This document shows positions 40,243 to 48,266 of a stretch of 55,041 bases of DNA, piece after piece. A model generated the notes under the pieces. It was not told the origin of the DNA and did no database searches. It saw nothing but the letters and a program-made list of their open reading frames with translations. The DNA is from an uncultured Lachnospiraceae bacterium (GTDB lineage: Bacteria > Bacillota > Clostridia > Lachnospirales > Lachnospiraceae), in contig UQVK01000018.1 of NCBI GenBank assembly GCA_900544445.1, positions 1 through 55,041 on the forward strand, given 5' to 3'. Positions within the stretch are counted from its first letter, which is position 1. Every line of letters begins with the position of its first letter. A program made the translations under genes and the position numbers.

Positions 40243-40889
40243 TCATTTTTTAATTTCCCAATCTCCCCAACCTCCTTCCCAATCCACACACAGGTCCTTC
40301 CCCGCAGCGCCTCCTCCGGCGTCGTTCCGGTGAGCACTCCGGCGAAGGCCACCCCCGCCCGCTCAGCGGCGGCAGCGTCCACCGCGCTGTCACCCACATA
40401 AAGAATCTCTTCCTTCCGCATCCCCAGCCTCTCCATGGCAAGCAGAATTCCCTCCGGAGAGGGCTTTTCCTCCTTCACATCCTCCGCGCCAATGATGCAG
40501 TCCACCGAATCCGTCAAACCGTATTTTCCCAGGATCTGCAGGATCCGGTAACGGAACTTGGTGGTGACGACTCCCATCCGGAGCCCCTGCGAACGAAGGG
40601 CCTTAAGAAGCGGCGGTACGGAAGGGTACAGCACCGCGCTTTCCGCCATGACCTGATCAGCCTTCTCCCTGAAAAAGGCGGCAAAGCTGTCCGCCGCCTG
40701 CGGATTTTCGTCTCCGGTCAGGGCGCGGTAAGTATCCCGCAGGGAGAGACCGACTGTCCTCCGGATGGCTTCCTCAGACTGTGCTTCCAGGCCCATCCGC
40801 TGAAGCGCCGCATTGGCGGACAGGACGATTCCCTTCGTGGAATCGCCCAGCGTGTAGTCAAAATCAAAGAGAACCGCTCTGTACTTCAT
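40239..40889 (-). CDS. HAD-family hydrolase (phosphoglycolate phosphatase-like)
   Basis: Cytoplasmic HAD phosphatase of 216 residues. Motif I is LFDFDYTLGDSTKG with the nucleophile Asp; motif II lies in MGVVTTKFRYRI; Lys of motif III is in EEKPSPEG; motif IV is ILYVGDSAVDAAAAERAG. The C1 cap region between motifs I and II has a four-helix layout typical of Gph/YbiV-like subfamily members. It could clear phosphoglycolate or similar sugar phosphates; specificity is not readable. The start at 40889 follows GAAACGGAAG and overlaps the upstream CPBP gene by 26 nt, so it is translationally linked. Confidence 0.88.
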   Translation of the reverse strand: MKYRAVLFDFDYTLGDSTKGIVLSANAALQRMGLEAQSEEAIRRTVGLSLRDTYRALTGDENPQAADSFAAFFREKADQVMAESAVLYPSVPPLLKALRSQGLRMGVVTTKFRYRILQILGKYGLTDSVDCIIGAEDVKEEKPSPEGILLAMERLGMRKEEILYVGDSAVDAAAAERAGVAFAGVLTGTTPEEALRGRTCVWIGKEVGEIGKLKND

Positions 40890-41958
40890 CTTCCGTTTCC
40901 TTTCCCGGCTCCCAGCTCTCCAGCTGCTCTTCCTTCCGGTAATCCTTCGCCAGAATGAAGGAGGCAAACAGGACGCCGTTTAACACCAGAAGAAGCAGCA
41001 CGTCGGTCCACCGGATCACCTGGCCGCTGATCACGTCTCCGGTTCCGGCCATGACGGCGATCAGGTTATTGTTCAGAAAATGCATGATCACGACAACCCA
41101 TATGTTTTTTGTCTTCATCATGGCCAGGCCGAAGAAAATGCCCAGGCCGATGCAGGTGGTCTGCTGGGTAAGCACGCTCTGCAGCCAGGTGTCAGGGCTG
41201 TAATAAAACAGGTTCAGCGGCAGATGCCACAATCCCCAGCACACGCCCAGGATGAGCACGCCCAGCCGTTTTCCGTACCGTTTCTGAAGAATGGGCTGGA
41301 AAAAGCCCCGCCAGCCGTACTCTTCTCCGAAAAACGCGGTATAAACCATGAAGAAATTCAGCGGAAGCAGCGCCAGATTCAGCCACACATACGGGTTCGC
41401 AAAGGGCGGGAAAAATGCGCCCGGCATGCCTTCCACCACATAATTCAGAAAAATGCGCAGGAAATACAGGAATAAAAACAGGAGAATCCACAGCCAGGGG
41501 CGGATTCCCTGCCGGGCTTCTCCCGGAGTCTCACTGTCTTCCCGGGAGCCCCTTCCCCAGCTGAGTCCGAATTTCCTGCGAATCTCCTTTTTCTCCAGAA
41601 GCAGAAGCACCCAGGAAATCAGGCTTCCCACAATGAGTACCAGATTTACCGCAGCCGCCATGCTGACCTGCGGAAGGAATACACTCACCACACAGAGCGC
41701 CATCAGAATCCCTGTCAGAACCAGAAATCCTGTGTAGAATTTCACCGGAACCCTGTCCTCCGGCTTCCTGGTCAGAAGGACGGCCAGCATCACGCCTGCC
41801 GCAGGATAATACATCTGCGCATTGGGAAAGACGCTCACGTCCGCTCCTCTGTAAAAATTGATACCCATCAGCACTCCCATCAGAAGAGGTAATCCAAAGG
41901 CCGCAGCCACAAAGATCCAAAGCTGCTTTTTTTCCTGTTTTGTCAGTCTTTTTTCCAT
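40864..41958 (-). CDS. CPBP-family intramembrane metalloprotease
   Basis: Membrane glutamic protease (CAAX/Abi family) of 364 residues with about 8-9 hydrophobic segments. The conserved motifs are present: GEEYGWRGFFQPIL (Glu-Glu pair and Arg), CWGLWHLPLNLF (His of motif 2) and VIMHFLNNNLIAVM (His and Asn of motif 3). Such proteins process membrane or prenylated peptides, and relatives protect against bacteriocins. No bacteriocin cluster is adjacent, so the role is open. It has an 11-codon basic start before its first helix, and overlaps the HAD gene downstream. Confidence 0.88.
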   Translation of the reverse strand: MEKRLTKQEKKQLWIFVAAAFGLPLLMGVLMGINFYRGADVSVFPNAQMYYPAAGVMLAVLLTRKPEDRVPVKFYTGFLVLTGILMALCVVSVFLPQVSMAAAVNLVLIVGSLISWVLLLLEKKEIRRKFGLSWGRGSREDSETPGEARQGIRPWLWILLFLFLYFLRIFLNYVVEGMPGAFFPPFANPYVWLNLALLPLNFFMVYTAFFGEEYGWRGFFQPILQKRYGKRLGVLILGVCWGLWHLPLNLFYYSPDTWLQSVLTQQTTCIGLGIFFGLAMMKTKNIWVVVIMHFLNNNLIAVMAGTGDVISGQVIRWTDVLLLLVLNGVLFASFILAKDYRKEEQLESWEPGKETEDEVQSGSL

Positions 41959-42175
41959 CGTTCCTTTCCTTTTGTAAAAACCTTTCCGCCCCGTTCGTTT
42001 TCCTTTTTTACAGGGCTTTTCTCATTCAGAATACCATCCCGCCTGCGAATTGTAAACAACGTTTTTTTTATGACGTAATATCGTTATTTTTATCTGTATA
42101 AATTTCCGCTGGATCCGGGAAAAATAGAAAAGGAAAAGACGCCGCTTCCTGCGGCAGAAAGGATTGGATAAAACT

Positions 42176-42577
42176 ATGAAAATGGAACCTGTATTTCTGA
42201 CGGATAGGAATCGAACCGTTCTTCTGGAGGCGCTGGAGGGCATCGTGGATGCCGCGCTTCCCGACTGCTGCCATCCCTTTGAGCCGCTGTCTCCAAACAC
42301 CGCGGAAAGCACTGCCGCAGCCGGAGAAAAACATCTGCCTGTGGTGGAAACGGACGGCCAGAGGGTGACGATAAAGGTGGGCAGCATTTTTCATCCCATG
42401 AGCGAAGAGCACAGCATCGGCTGGGTCAGCCTGAGCACGAAAAACGGCCGGACCTACCGCGCCCGGATGGCGTCAGGGCAGGAGCCGATGGTGCATTTTA
42501 CCCTGGAAGAGGGGGACGCGCCGAAGGCTGCCTACGCCTGGTGCAATCTGCATGGATTCTGGAAAACGACTGTCTGA
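42176..42577 (+). CDS. Superoxide reductase-like (desulfoferrodoxin C-domain) protein
   Basis: A 133-residue protein whose C-terminal 85 residues form a superoxide reductase iron site: His and Glu in GEKHLPVV, His in SIFHPMSEEHSIGWVSL, and the Cys and His in WCNLHGFWKT. These are the four His and one Cys ligands of center II. The usual Cys-rich N-terminal center I of class I enzymes is absent. Residues 1-45 instead carry an unfamiliar segment with DCCHPFEPL. It probably removes superoxide in an anaerobe using rubredoxin-type electrons, such as from the Hrb at 33712. The start ATG follows AAAGGATTGG; a GCCGC/GCGGC hairpin (42141-42155) is just upstream. It converges with hemL, 4 nt apart. Confidence 0.85.
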   Translation: MKMEPVFLTDRNRTVLLEALEGIVDAALPDCCHPFEPLSPNTAESTAAAGEKHLPVVETDGQRVTIKVGSIFHPMSEEHSIGWVSLSTKNGRTYRARMASGQEPMVHFTLEEGDAPKAAYAWCNLHGFWKTTV

Positions 42578-42581
42578 CAGC

Positions 42582-43838
42582 TCACACCGATTCCCGGATG
42601 GCTCTGCAGGTGCGTTCGATCATCTCATCGGAATGGGCTGCGGAGACAAACATGGCCTCAAACTGGGAAGGCGCCACATAAATGCCCCGTTCCAGCATAT
42701 TGGCAAAATACGCGGCAAAGGCTTTCGTATCGGAACGAAGCGCCGAACGGTAGTCGGTAACAGGTTTTTTTGTAAAAAAACAGGAAAGAAGGGAGCCTGC
42801 CCGGTTCACGGTAAGGCCTTTTTCCCGGAAGGCCTCTTCCAGCTTCCCGGCCTTCCGGTCAATCTCCTCATAGATATCCGGATGGGCGATAAGCTGGCGG
42901 AGGGTTTCCAGACCGGCAGTCACCGCCACCGGATTGCCGGACAGGGTGCCCGCCTGATAGACCGGCCCCAGCGGGGCGATGCAGCTCATGACATCCCTGC
43001 GGCCGCCGTAGGCCGCAAGGGGCATGCCGCCTCCGATGATCTTCCCAAAGGTGGACAGGTCAGGACAGATGTTGTAATATTCCTGCGCGCCGCCCAGGGA
43101 AAGACGGAAGCCGGTGATCACCTCGTCAAAAATCAGCAGCGCGCCGTTCTTTTCCGTGATCTCCCGCAGGAAGGGAAGGAAGCCTTCCGCCGGAGGAACC
43201 ACGCCCATGTTGGCCGCCACAGGCTCCACGATCACACAGGCGATCTGATTCCGGTATGCGTCGAACAGACGGGATACGCTGTCCGGATCATTATAGACCG
43301 CCAGCAGGGTATTTTCCGCATAGCCGACAGGCACCCCCGCGCTGTCCGGAATAGCCTCCGTCATCAGGCCGCTTCCCGCCTTCACCAGAAGGCCGTCGGA
43401 ATGACCATGGTAGCAGCCTTCAAATTTGATGATTTTATCCCGTCCGGTAAAGCCCCTCGCCGCCCGGATGGCGCTCATGCAGGCCTCCGTTCCGGAGCTG
43501 ACCAGCCGCATCATTTCCATGGAAGGTACGCACTCGTTCACCAGCTCCGCCAGCTCCACTTCTTTTTCCGTGGGCGCGCCGTAGGTCAGCCCCTTCTCGC
43601 AGGCCCTGCGCACCGCCTCGATGACAGCCGGATGGGCATGTCCCAGAATGCCGGGCCCCCAGGAGCATACATAATCCAGATACCGGTTGTGATCCACATC
43701 GATCAGAAAGGCGCCCGCCGCCTTTTCCACAAAAAATGGCGTTTTTCCCACCGAGCGGAAGGAGCGCACCGGGCTGTTCACTCCGCCGGGCATCCGTTTA
43801 CAGGCTCTTTCATATAACTGTTCCGATTTTGTGTTCAT
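42582..43838 (-). CDS. hemL: Glutamate-1-semialdehyde 2,1-aminomutase
   Basis: PLP enzyme turning glutamate-1-semialdehyde into 5-aminolevulinate (second C5-pathway step). It has SPVRSFRSVGKTPFFVEKA at the start, LVSSGTEACMSAIRAARGFT, IVEPVAANMGVVPP, LLIFDEVITGFR and TFGKIIGGGMPLAAYGG, whose Lys binds PLP. The 418 residues are full length. The start codon overlaps the hemB stop (ATGA), so it is translated from the same mRNA. It is the last gene of the operon and ends 4 nt from the convergent gene, with no visible terminator between. Confidence 0.97.
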   Translation of the reverse strand: MNTKSEQLYERACKRMPGGVNSPVRSFRSVGKTPFFVEKAAGAFLIDVDHNRYLDYVCSWGPGILGHAHPAVIEAVRRACEKGLTYGAPTEKEVELAELVNECVPSMEMMRLVSSGTEACMSAIRAARGFTGRDKIIKFEGCYHGHSDGLLVKAGSGLMTEAIPDSAGVPVGYAENTLLAVYNDPDSVSRLFDAYRNQIACVIVEPVAANMGVVPPAEGFLPFLREITEKNGALLIFDEVITGFRLSLGGAQEYYNICPDLSTFGKIIGGGMPLAAYGGRRDVMSCIAPLGPVYQAGTLSGNPVAVTAGLETLRQLIAHPDIYEEIDRKAGKLEEAFREKGLTVNRAGSLLSCFFTKKPVTDYRSALRSDTKAFAAYFANMLERGIYVAPSQFEAMFVSAAHSDEMIERTCRAIRESV

Positions 43839-44809
43839 TTTTTCCTCTTTTCTCTGAGCCAGGCCGCCATGTCCAGCGCGTGGTAGGTGATGATTACCTT
43901 CGCACCTGCCCGCTTCATGGCCGTCAGGTTCTCGGTCACAATTTTTCTCTCATCGATCCATCCGTTGGCGGCGGCCGCCTTTACCATGGCGTATTCTCCG
44001 CTCACGTTGTAAACCGCCAGGGGCAGGTCGAAGGTGAGAGAGGCTTCCTTCAGAACGTCCAGATAGGCCAGGGCCGGCTTTACCATGACGATGTCGGCGC
44101 CCTCCGCGATATCCGCTTCGATCTCCCGGATGGCCTCATGTCCGTTTGCGGGGTCCATCTGATAGCTCTTTCTGTCGCCGAAGCCCGGCGCGGAATGGGC
44201 GGCTTCCCGGAAGGGACCGTAGTAGGCAGAAGCGAATTTCGCACTGTAGGCCATGATGGGGATATCTGCAAAACCGTTTTCATCCAGCGCAGCGCGGATG
44301 GCCTCCACCCTTCCGTCCATCATGTCGGACGGGGCGATCATGTCCGCTCCGGCCTGTGCCAGGCTCACCGCCATCTTTGCAAGAAGCGGCAGGGTCTCAT
44401 CGTTCAGGATGCAGTCCCCCTCCACCAGGCCGCAGTGTCCGTGGGAGGTATATTCACACAGACAGACATCCACGATGCAGTACAGTTCGGGATAGTCTTT
44501 TTTGATCCTTCTCACCGCCCGCTGGGTGATCCCGTCAGGCGCATAGGCCTGGCTTCCCACTTCGTCCTTATGGGCGGGAATGCCGAACAGCAGAACGCCG
44601 GAAATGCCGCTCTCCCGCACCTTTTTCAAAATGCCGTCCAGCCGGTCCAGGGAATACTGAAATACTCCCGGCATGGAGGCCACGGGATTTTCCAGATTCT
44701 CTCCCTCCGCCACAAAAATGGGATAGATGAAATCCTTCGGATGCAGTCTGGTCTCCTGCATCATCCCTCTGATTACTTCATTTTTTCTCAGTCTGCGAAA
44801 TCTCTGCAT
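43835..44809 (-). CDS. hemB: Delta-aminolevulinic acid dehydratase (porphobilinogen synthase)
   Basis: Joins two 5-aminolevulinate molecules to porphobilinogen. The family block PIFVAEGENLENPVASMPGV and the catalytic Schiff-base Lys segments (IMAYSAKFASAYYGPFREAA and MVKPALAYLDVL) are present. The Cys-rich metal site is seen in DVCLCEYTSHGHCGLVEG, indicating a zinc-dependent enzyme. The ATG at 44809 has AGGAGG at 5 nt; the frame to 44836 adds nine codons in the preceding gene's end. It overlaps cobA/hemD by about 30 nt and hemL by 4 nt. Confidence 0.97.
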   Translation of the reverse strand: MQRFRRLRKNEVIRGMMQETRLHPKDFIYPIFVAEGENLENPVASMPGVFQYSLDRLDGILKKVRESGISGVLLFGIPAHKDEVGSQAYAPDGITQRAVRRIKKDYPELYCIVDVCLCEYTSHGHCGLVEGDCILNDETLPLLAKMAVSLAQAGADMIAPSDMMDGRVEAIRAALDENGFADIPIMAYSAKFASAYYGPFREAAHSAPGFGDRKSYQMDPANGHEAIREIEADIAEGADIVMVKPALAYLDVLKEASLTFDLPLAVYNVSGEYAMVKAAAANGWIDERKIVTENLTAMKRAGAKVIITYHALDMAAWLREKRKK

Positions 44810-46505
44810 GATTGCCTCCTTTTTCCCAGTCCGCATTCACAGCCCGGACCAGGCCGTCTATATTGAATTCCTCCGCCGTAAATGCTTCCGGCAGCCTGGT
44901 CAGAAACGGTTTCAGCCTCCCCTTTTCTTCCTCCCAGGCGGCGCGGCACTGGGGGCCGATGCAGCCGATGCGGGGCAGGGAGCCGCATTGGGGAGCACTC
45001 TGTATGAGCCCATCCACAAAGCTGCGGACGCCGGAGGCGCTTCCGAACAGCAGATAGTCCGGCGGATTTTCCCGCAGCCGCCGGAAGGCTTCCTCCCTCT
45101 GTCCGGGCTTTTCCCGCAGCTCGTACAGCGCAAAATCCCGATGCTCGCTTCCCGCCCCGGACAGCTTCTGCGTCAGCGCAGGGCTCCCCAGCTCCGAGCG
45201 CAGAAGCAGGGCCCGTTCGCCCGGCCCCATCCGCTCCGTCAGCGCCGCTCCCAAATGAGAAGCGTCGTGTATCTCCGGCATGAGGTCAAAAATAAGGCCG
45301 CCTTCTGCCAGCGCCTCCCCGGTTCCCGGGCCGATGACGGCGATCCGCTTTCCCACCAGCGTGCGCAAGTCCCGGCGCTCCTGCTTCATTTTTTCCAGAA
45401 AAATCCGGACGCCGTTGGGGCTGGTGAAGACCAGCCAGGAAAAGCCGGAAAGCTCCGGCAGAGACCGCTCCGTGGGCACGGTCTCAAGGAACCCCAGCTC
45501 CACCGTCTCCGCGCCCTGTTTTCCAAGGGCGGCGCCAAGCCTTGCCGCAAAGCCTGCCGTTCCGGTCACACCCACACGGACGCCGGAAAGCGGCCCGGAG
45601 GCCTGTCGGTCCGCCGCGCCCTGCGGGAATGTCTCCTGCAGCAAAATTCCCTGTGGAAAAGTCTCCTGCGGCGAAGGCCCCGACGGCCGATCATTTGTCC
45701 CTGAAATATCCATCGGCGCAAGATGCAGGGCGGCGGTCTCTCCGATCACAATGACCGCCGGCGCTTTCAGACCAGCCCGCTCCGCTTCCTCTGCCAGGCG
45801 CTTTAGCGGAGCGCGCACCCATTTCTGCCGCTCCGTCGCGCCCTCCATCACCACAGCCGCAGGACGGGAAGGAGGCATACCCGCGCCGATCAGCCGGTCC
45901 GTCAGCTCCTTCAGATGGTGCATGCCCATGAGAATGACCAGAGTGCCGGAAAGGCGGGCGAGCGCCCCGTAATCCGCCTCCGTCATGCGTTCCTCTCCTT
46001 CCGTCAGGCTGGACGCCGTCAGCACCGTCACTGAGCGGCTCAGCCCCCGGTGGGTGACCGGAATGCCTGCGGCGGCAGGAGCTGCAATGGCGGAGGAAAT
46101 GCCCGGCACCTCCTCACAGGCGATTCCCGCCTCCTGCAGGGCCAGCATTTCCTCTCCCCCTCTGCCAAATACATAGGGATCCCCGCCTTTTAAGCGGACC
46201 ACCCTTTTCCCTTCTCCGGCCTTTTGAACCAGCAGGCGGTTGATCTCCTCCTGAGAGACGGCCTGCCCGCCATACCGCTTTCCCACATCGATCCGCTCGC
46301 AGTCCGGCCGCGCCCGCTCCAGAAGCTCCTTAGCCGAAAGGCTGTCATAGAGCAGGACGTCGCAGCTTTCCACCAGAGAAAGGCCCTTCACCGTGATCAG
46401 CTCCGGCCCGCCGCAGCCCGCTCCCACCAGCCAGACCTTTCCCGATTGACTTCTTTCCGCTCTGTCCACGCCTTCCATTCCTCTCCTTCCGGCCTTCCCT
46501 GTCAT
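44778..46505 (-). CDS. Uroporphyrinogen-III C-methyltransferase/synthase fusion (CobA-HemD)
   Basis: Two activities in one chain of 575 residues. Residues about 20-255 are the SAM-dependent methyltransferase (KVWLVGAGCGGPELITVKG, RLKGGDPYVFGRGGEE, GIPVTHRGLSRSVTVLT), which converts uroporphyrinogen III to precorrin-2. A Pro/Gln-rich linker follows, carrying QETFPQG twice. Residues about 300-560 are uroporphyrinogen-III synthase (TSPNGVRIFLEKMK, FGSASGVRSFVDGL), which closes the hydroxymethylbilane ring. The start at 46505 has GGGAGG at 5 nt. The gene overlaps hemC by 4 nt and hemB by about 30 nt. Confidence 0.95.
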   Translation of the reverse strand: MTGKAGRRGMEGVDRAERSQSGKVWLVGAGCGGPELITVKGLSLVESCDVLLYDSLSAKELLERARPDCERIDVGKRYGGQAVSQEEINRLLVQKAGEGKRVVRLKGGDPYVFGRGGEEMLALQEAGIACEEVPGISSAIAAPAAAGIPVTHRGLSRSVTVLTASSLTEGEERMTEADYGALARLSGTLVILMGMHHLKELTDRLIGAGMPPSRPAAVVMEGATERQKWVRAPLKRLAEEAERAGLKAPAVIVIGETAALHLAPMDISGTNDRPSGPSPQETFPQGILLQETFPQGAADRQASGPLSGVRVGVTGTAGFAARLGAALGKQGAETVELGFLETVPTERSLPELSGFSWLVFTSPNGVRIFLEKMKQERRDLRTLVGKRIAVIGPGTGEALAEGGLIFDLMPEIHDASHLGAALTERMGPGERALLLRSELGSPALTQKLSGAGSEHRDFALYELREKPGQREEAFRRLRENPPDYLLFGSASGVRSFVDGLIQSAPQCGSLPRIGCIGPQCRAAWEEEKGRLKPFLTRLPEAFTAEEFNIDGLVRAVNADWEKGGNHAEISQTEKK

Positions 46506-47545
46506 GATTTCCTCCCTTTCCGGGCGTCCGCTTCCCTGACCTTTCCACAAAGGTCATCCGCCAGCGCCAGCCGCTGTGCCTCCGGAGCCGTTCCGGACTG
46601 CTCCTTTCCCGCGTACATCACCGACAGCCCCAGCCGGAGCCCGCATGGGTTCTGAGCCTGACCATCTGATCCGTCCATCATCGAGCCGTCCGCCATCAGA
46701 ACCCGGCAGTACGCCGCCGCAGGGGCGCTGCAGTCCGCTCCGAAGTTCAGAAGCGCCCGCCGTTCCGTCTCAAAGGCGAGCCGCGTCAGGTGATCATCCA
46801 CCGCCCCGGCCAGCCGCCGGAGGGAATCCTGGCAGCGTCCCTCCACGGCGATGATCCCCTGACAGGCAGCGGGAAGAAAGGCGCTTTCCGGAATCGGGAG
46901 AAACAGAAAATGCTCCCGTTCCCGCTCAGGAATTCCCAGCCGGTCCAGTCCCGCTTTTGCCAGAATGATCCCGTCATATCCACCGTTCTGAAGTTTTTTC
47001 AGCCTGCTGTCCACATTTCCCCGGATCAGAACAAAGTCAGCCTGTGGACAAAGCCGTTTTCCATAAAGCTGCCGCCGCAGGCTGCCCGTCCCGATCAAAG
47101 CGCCCTCCGGGAACGCCGCGAAGGCCTGCAGAGCCGCATTTTCACCGTTTCTCTGAAACGGTGCGGCGGACTTTTCCCTGTCGTCCGTGCCGCGCACGGG
47201 CAGCACCAGCACATCCCGGGCATCCGCCCGCGGCAGGACGGCCAAAATGTCCAGTCCCTCCGCCAGGCGCACGGGCAGATCCTTTGCGCTGTGTACGGCC
47301 AGATCGATCCGGCCCTCCAGCAGGGCGGTTTCAAACTCGGAAACGAATACGCCCTTCTGCCCCACCTGGGAAAGGGGCTTGTCCTGCACCTGATCTCCCT
47401 TTGTGCGGAGAATCACCGTCTCCGTTTCCAGGCCGGGCCAGGCGGAACGAAGCGCCTCTTCCACAAGGGCTGCCTGCGCCAGAGCCAGGCGGCTTCCCCT
47501 TGTGCCGATTCTCAGTTTTTTTTCCACTGTTTCGGTCGTTTCCAT
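46502..47545 (-). CDS. hemC: Hydroxymethylbilane synthase (porphobilinogen deaminase)
   Basis: Polymerises four porphobilinogens into hydroxymethylbilane. It shows KLRIGTRGSRLALAQAALVE, GRIDLAVHSAKDLPVRLAEG and IGTGSLRRQLYGKRL. The dipyrromethane cofactor Cys is in LNFGADCSAPAAAYCRVL. At 347 residues it is some 35 longer than average, through a Gly/Ser/Asp-rich insert near residues 130-145 and an extended tail. The start ATG follows AAAGGATGAAAC. Its stop overlaps the cobA/hemD start (ATGA). Confidence 0.95.
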   Translation of the reverse strand: METTETVEKKLRIGTRGSRLALAQAALVEEALRSAWPGLETETVILRTKGDQVQDKPLSQVGQKGVFVSEFETALLEGRIDLAVHSAKDLPVRLAEGLDILAVLPRADARDVLVLPVRGTDDREKSAAPFQRNGENAALQAFAAFPEGALIGTGSLRRQLYGKRLCPQADFVLIRGNVDSRLKKLQNGGYDGIILAKAGLDRLGIPEREREHFLFLPIPESAFLPAACQGIIAVEGRCQDSLRRLAGAVDDHLTRLAFETERRALLNFGADCSAPAAAYCRVLMADGSMMDGSDGQAQNPCGLRLGLSVMYAGKEQSGTAPEAQRLALADDLCGKVREADARKGRKS

Positions 47546-47549
47546 CGTT

Positions 47550-48203
47550 TCATCCTTTCCCGCGTTCCTGAAGAAGCGCTTCCAGAAGCTCCTCCAGTTC
47601 CCCGTCCGTCACCTGAAAATCCTTCTCCTCGCAGAAGGCAAAAAGCCGCTTCAGAAGCGCTGAACGTTCCTCTGCCTGAGGCACGCTTTTTTTCACCCGT
47701 TCCCGAAGCTCCCCCAGCTGCTCCACCGTATCTCCCATTTCCTCCGGAACCATCCGTTCCGCCTTCCTGCGAAGCCAGGAAGCCGCCGCCGGACTGCAGC
47801 CCCCTGTGGAAATTCCCACAACCACCGGGCCTCGCTTTACCAGCGCCGGAAAGAAAAAGCTGCAGTTCTTCCGGTCATCCACCGCGTTGATCAGAATCCC
47901 CTTTTCCCTGCACAGTTCTGCCGCCCATGCATTCGTTTCCGGGCTGTCCGTCGCGGCGACCACGAAAAAGGCTCCCTCCAGATCCGCTTTCCTGGCCCCG
48001 CGGTAAATCAGCCGCAGGCCGCCCTGCCCTTCCGGAAGGGACGCTGCCATTCGTTCAATTTCCCCGCAGATGACCGGAGCGATACAGACAAGCTGCGGAG
48101 CAAAGGGAAGCAGGGCCGCGATCTTTCCTGCCGCGATCCGGCCTCCGCCAAGGATCACTCCCCGCTTTCCCGCAATATCCATGAAAAAAGGAAAATATGC
48201 CAT
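47550..48203 (-). CDS. Precorrin-2 dehydrogenase (SirC/Met8-type)
   Basis: NAD-dependent oxidation of precorrin-2 to sirohydrochlorin, the branch toward siroheme or cobalamin. The Rossmann motif is KRGVILGGGRIAAGKIAALL. FVVAATDSPETNAWAAELCR and INAVDDRKNCSFFFPALVKRG follow, with the usual GISTGGCSPAAASWLRRKAE. About 217 residues, so it lacks the methyltransferase half of CysG, which is encoded separately here as the fusion at 44778. It ends 4 nt before hemC. The start at 48203 has a GGACG-type SD (ATTTCCGGACACG context) that is weak. Confidence 0.92.
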   Translation of the reverse strand: MAYFPFFMDIAGKRGVILGGGRIAAGKIAALLPFAPQLVCIAPVICGEIERMAASLPEGQGGLRLIYRGARKADLEGAFFVVAATDSPETNAWAAELCREKGILINAVDDRKNCSFFFPALVKRGPVVVGISTGGCSPAAASWLRRKAERMVPEEMGDTVEQLGELRERVKKSVPQAEERSALLKRLFAFCEEKDFQVTDGELEELLEALLQERGKG

Positions 48204-48266
48204 ACTCGTCCTCCATTTCCGGACACGTCGGCGTCATACCTGCCGACGGCCTGTGGCCTCCGCCGT

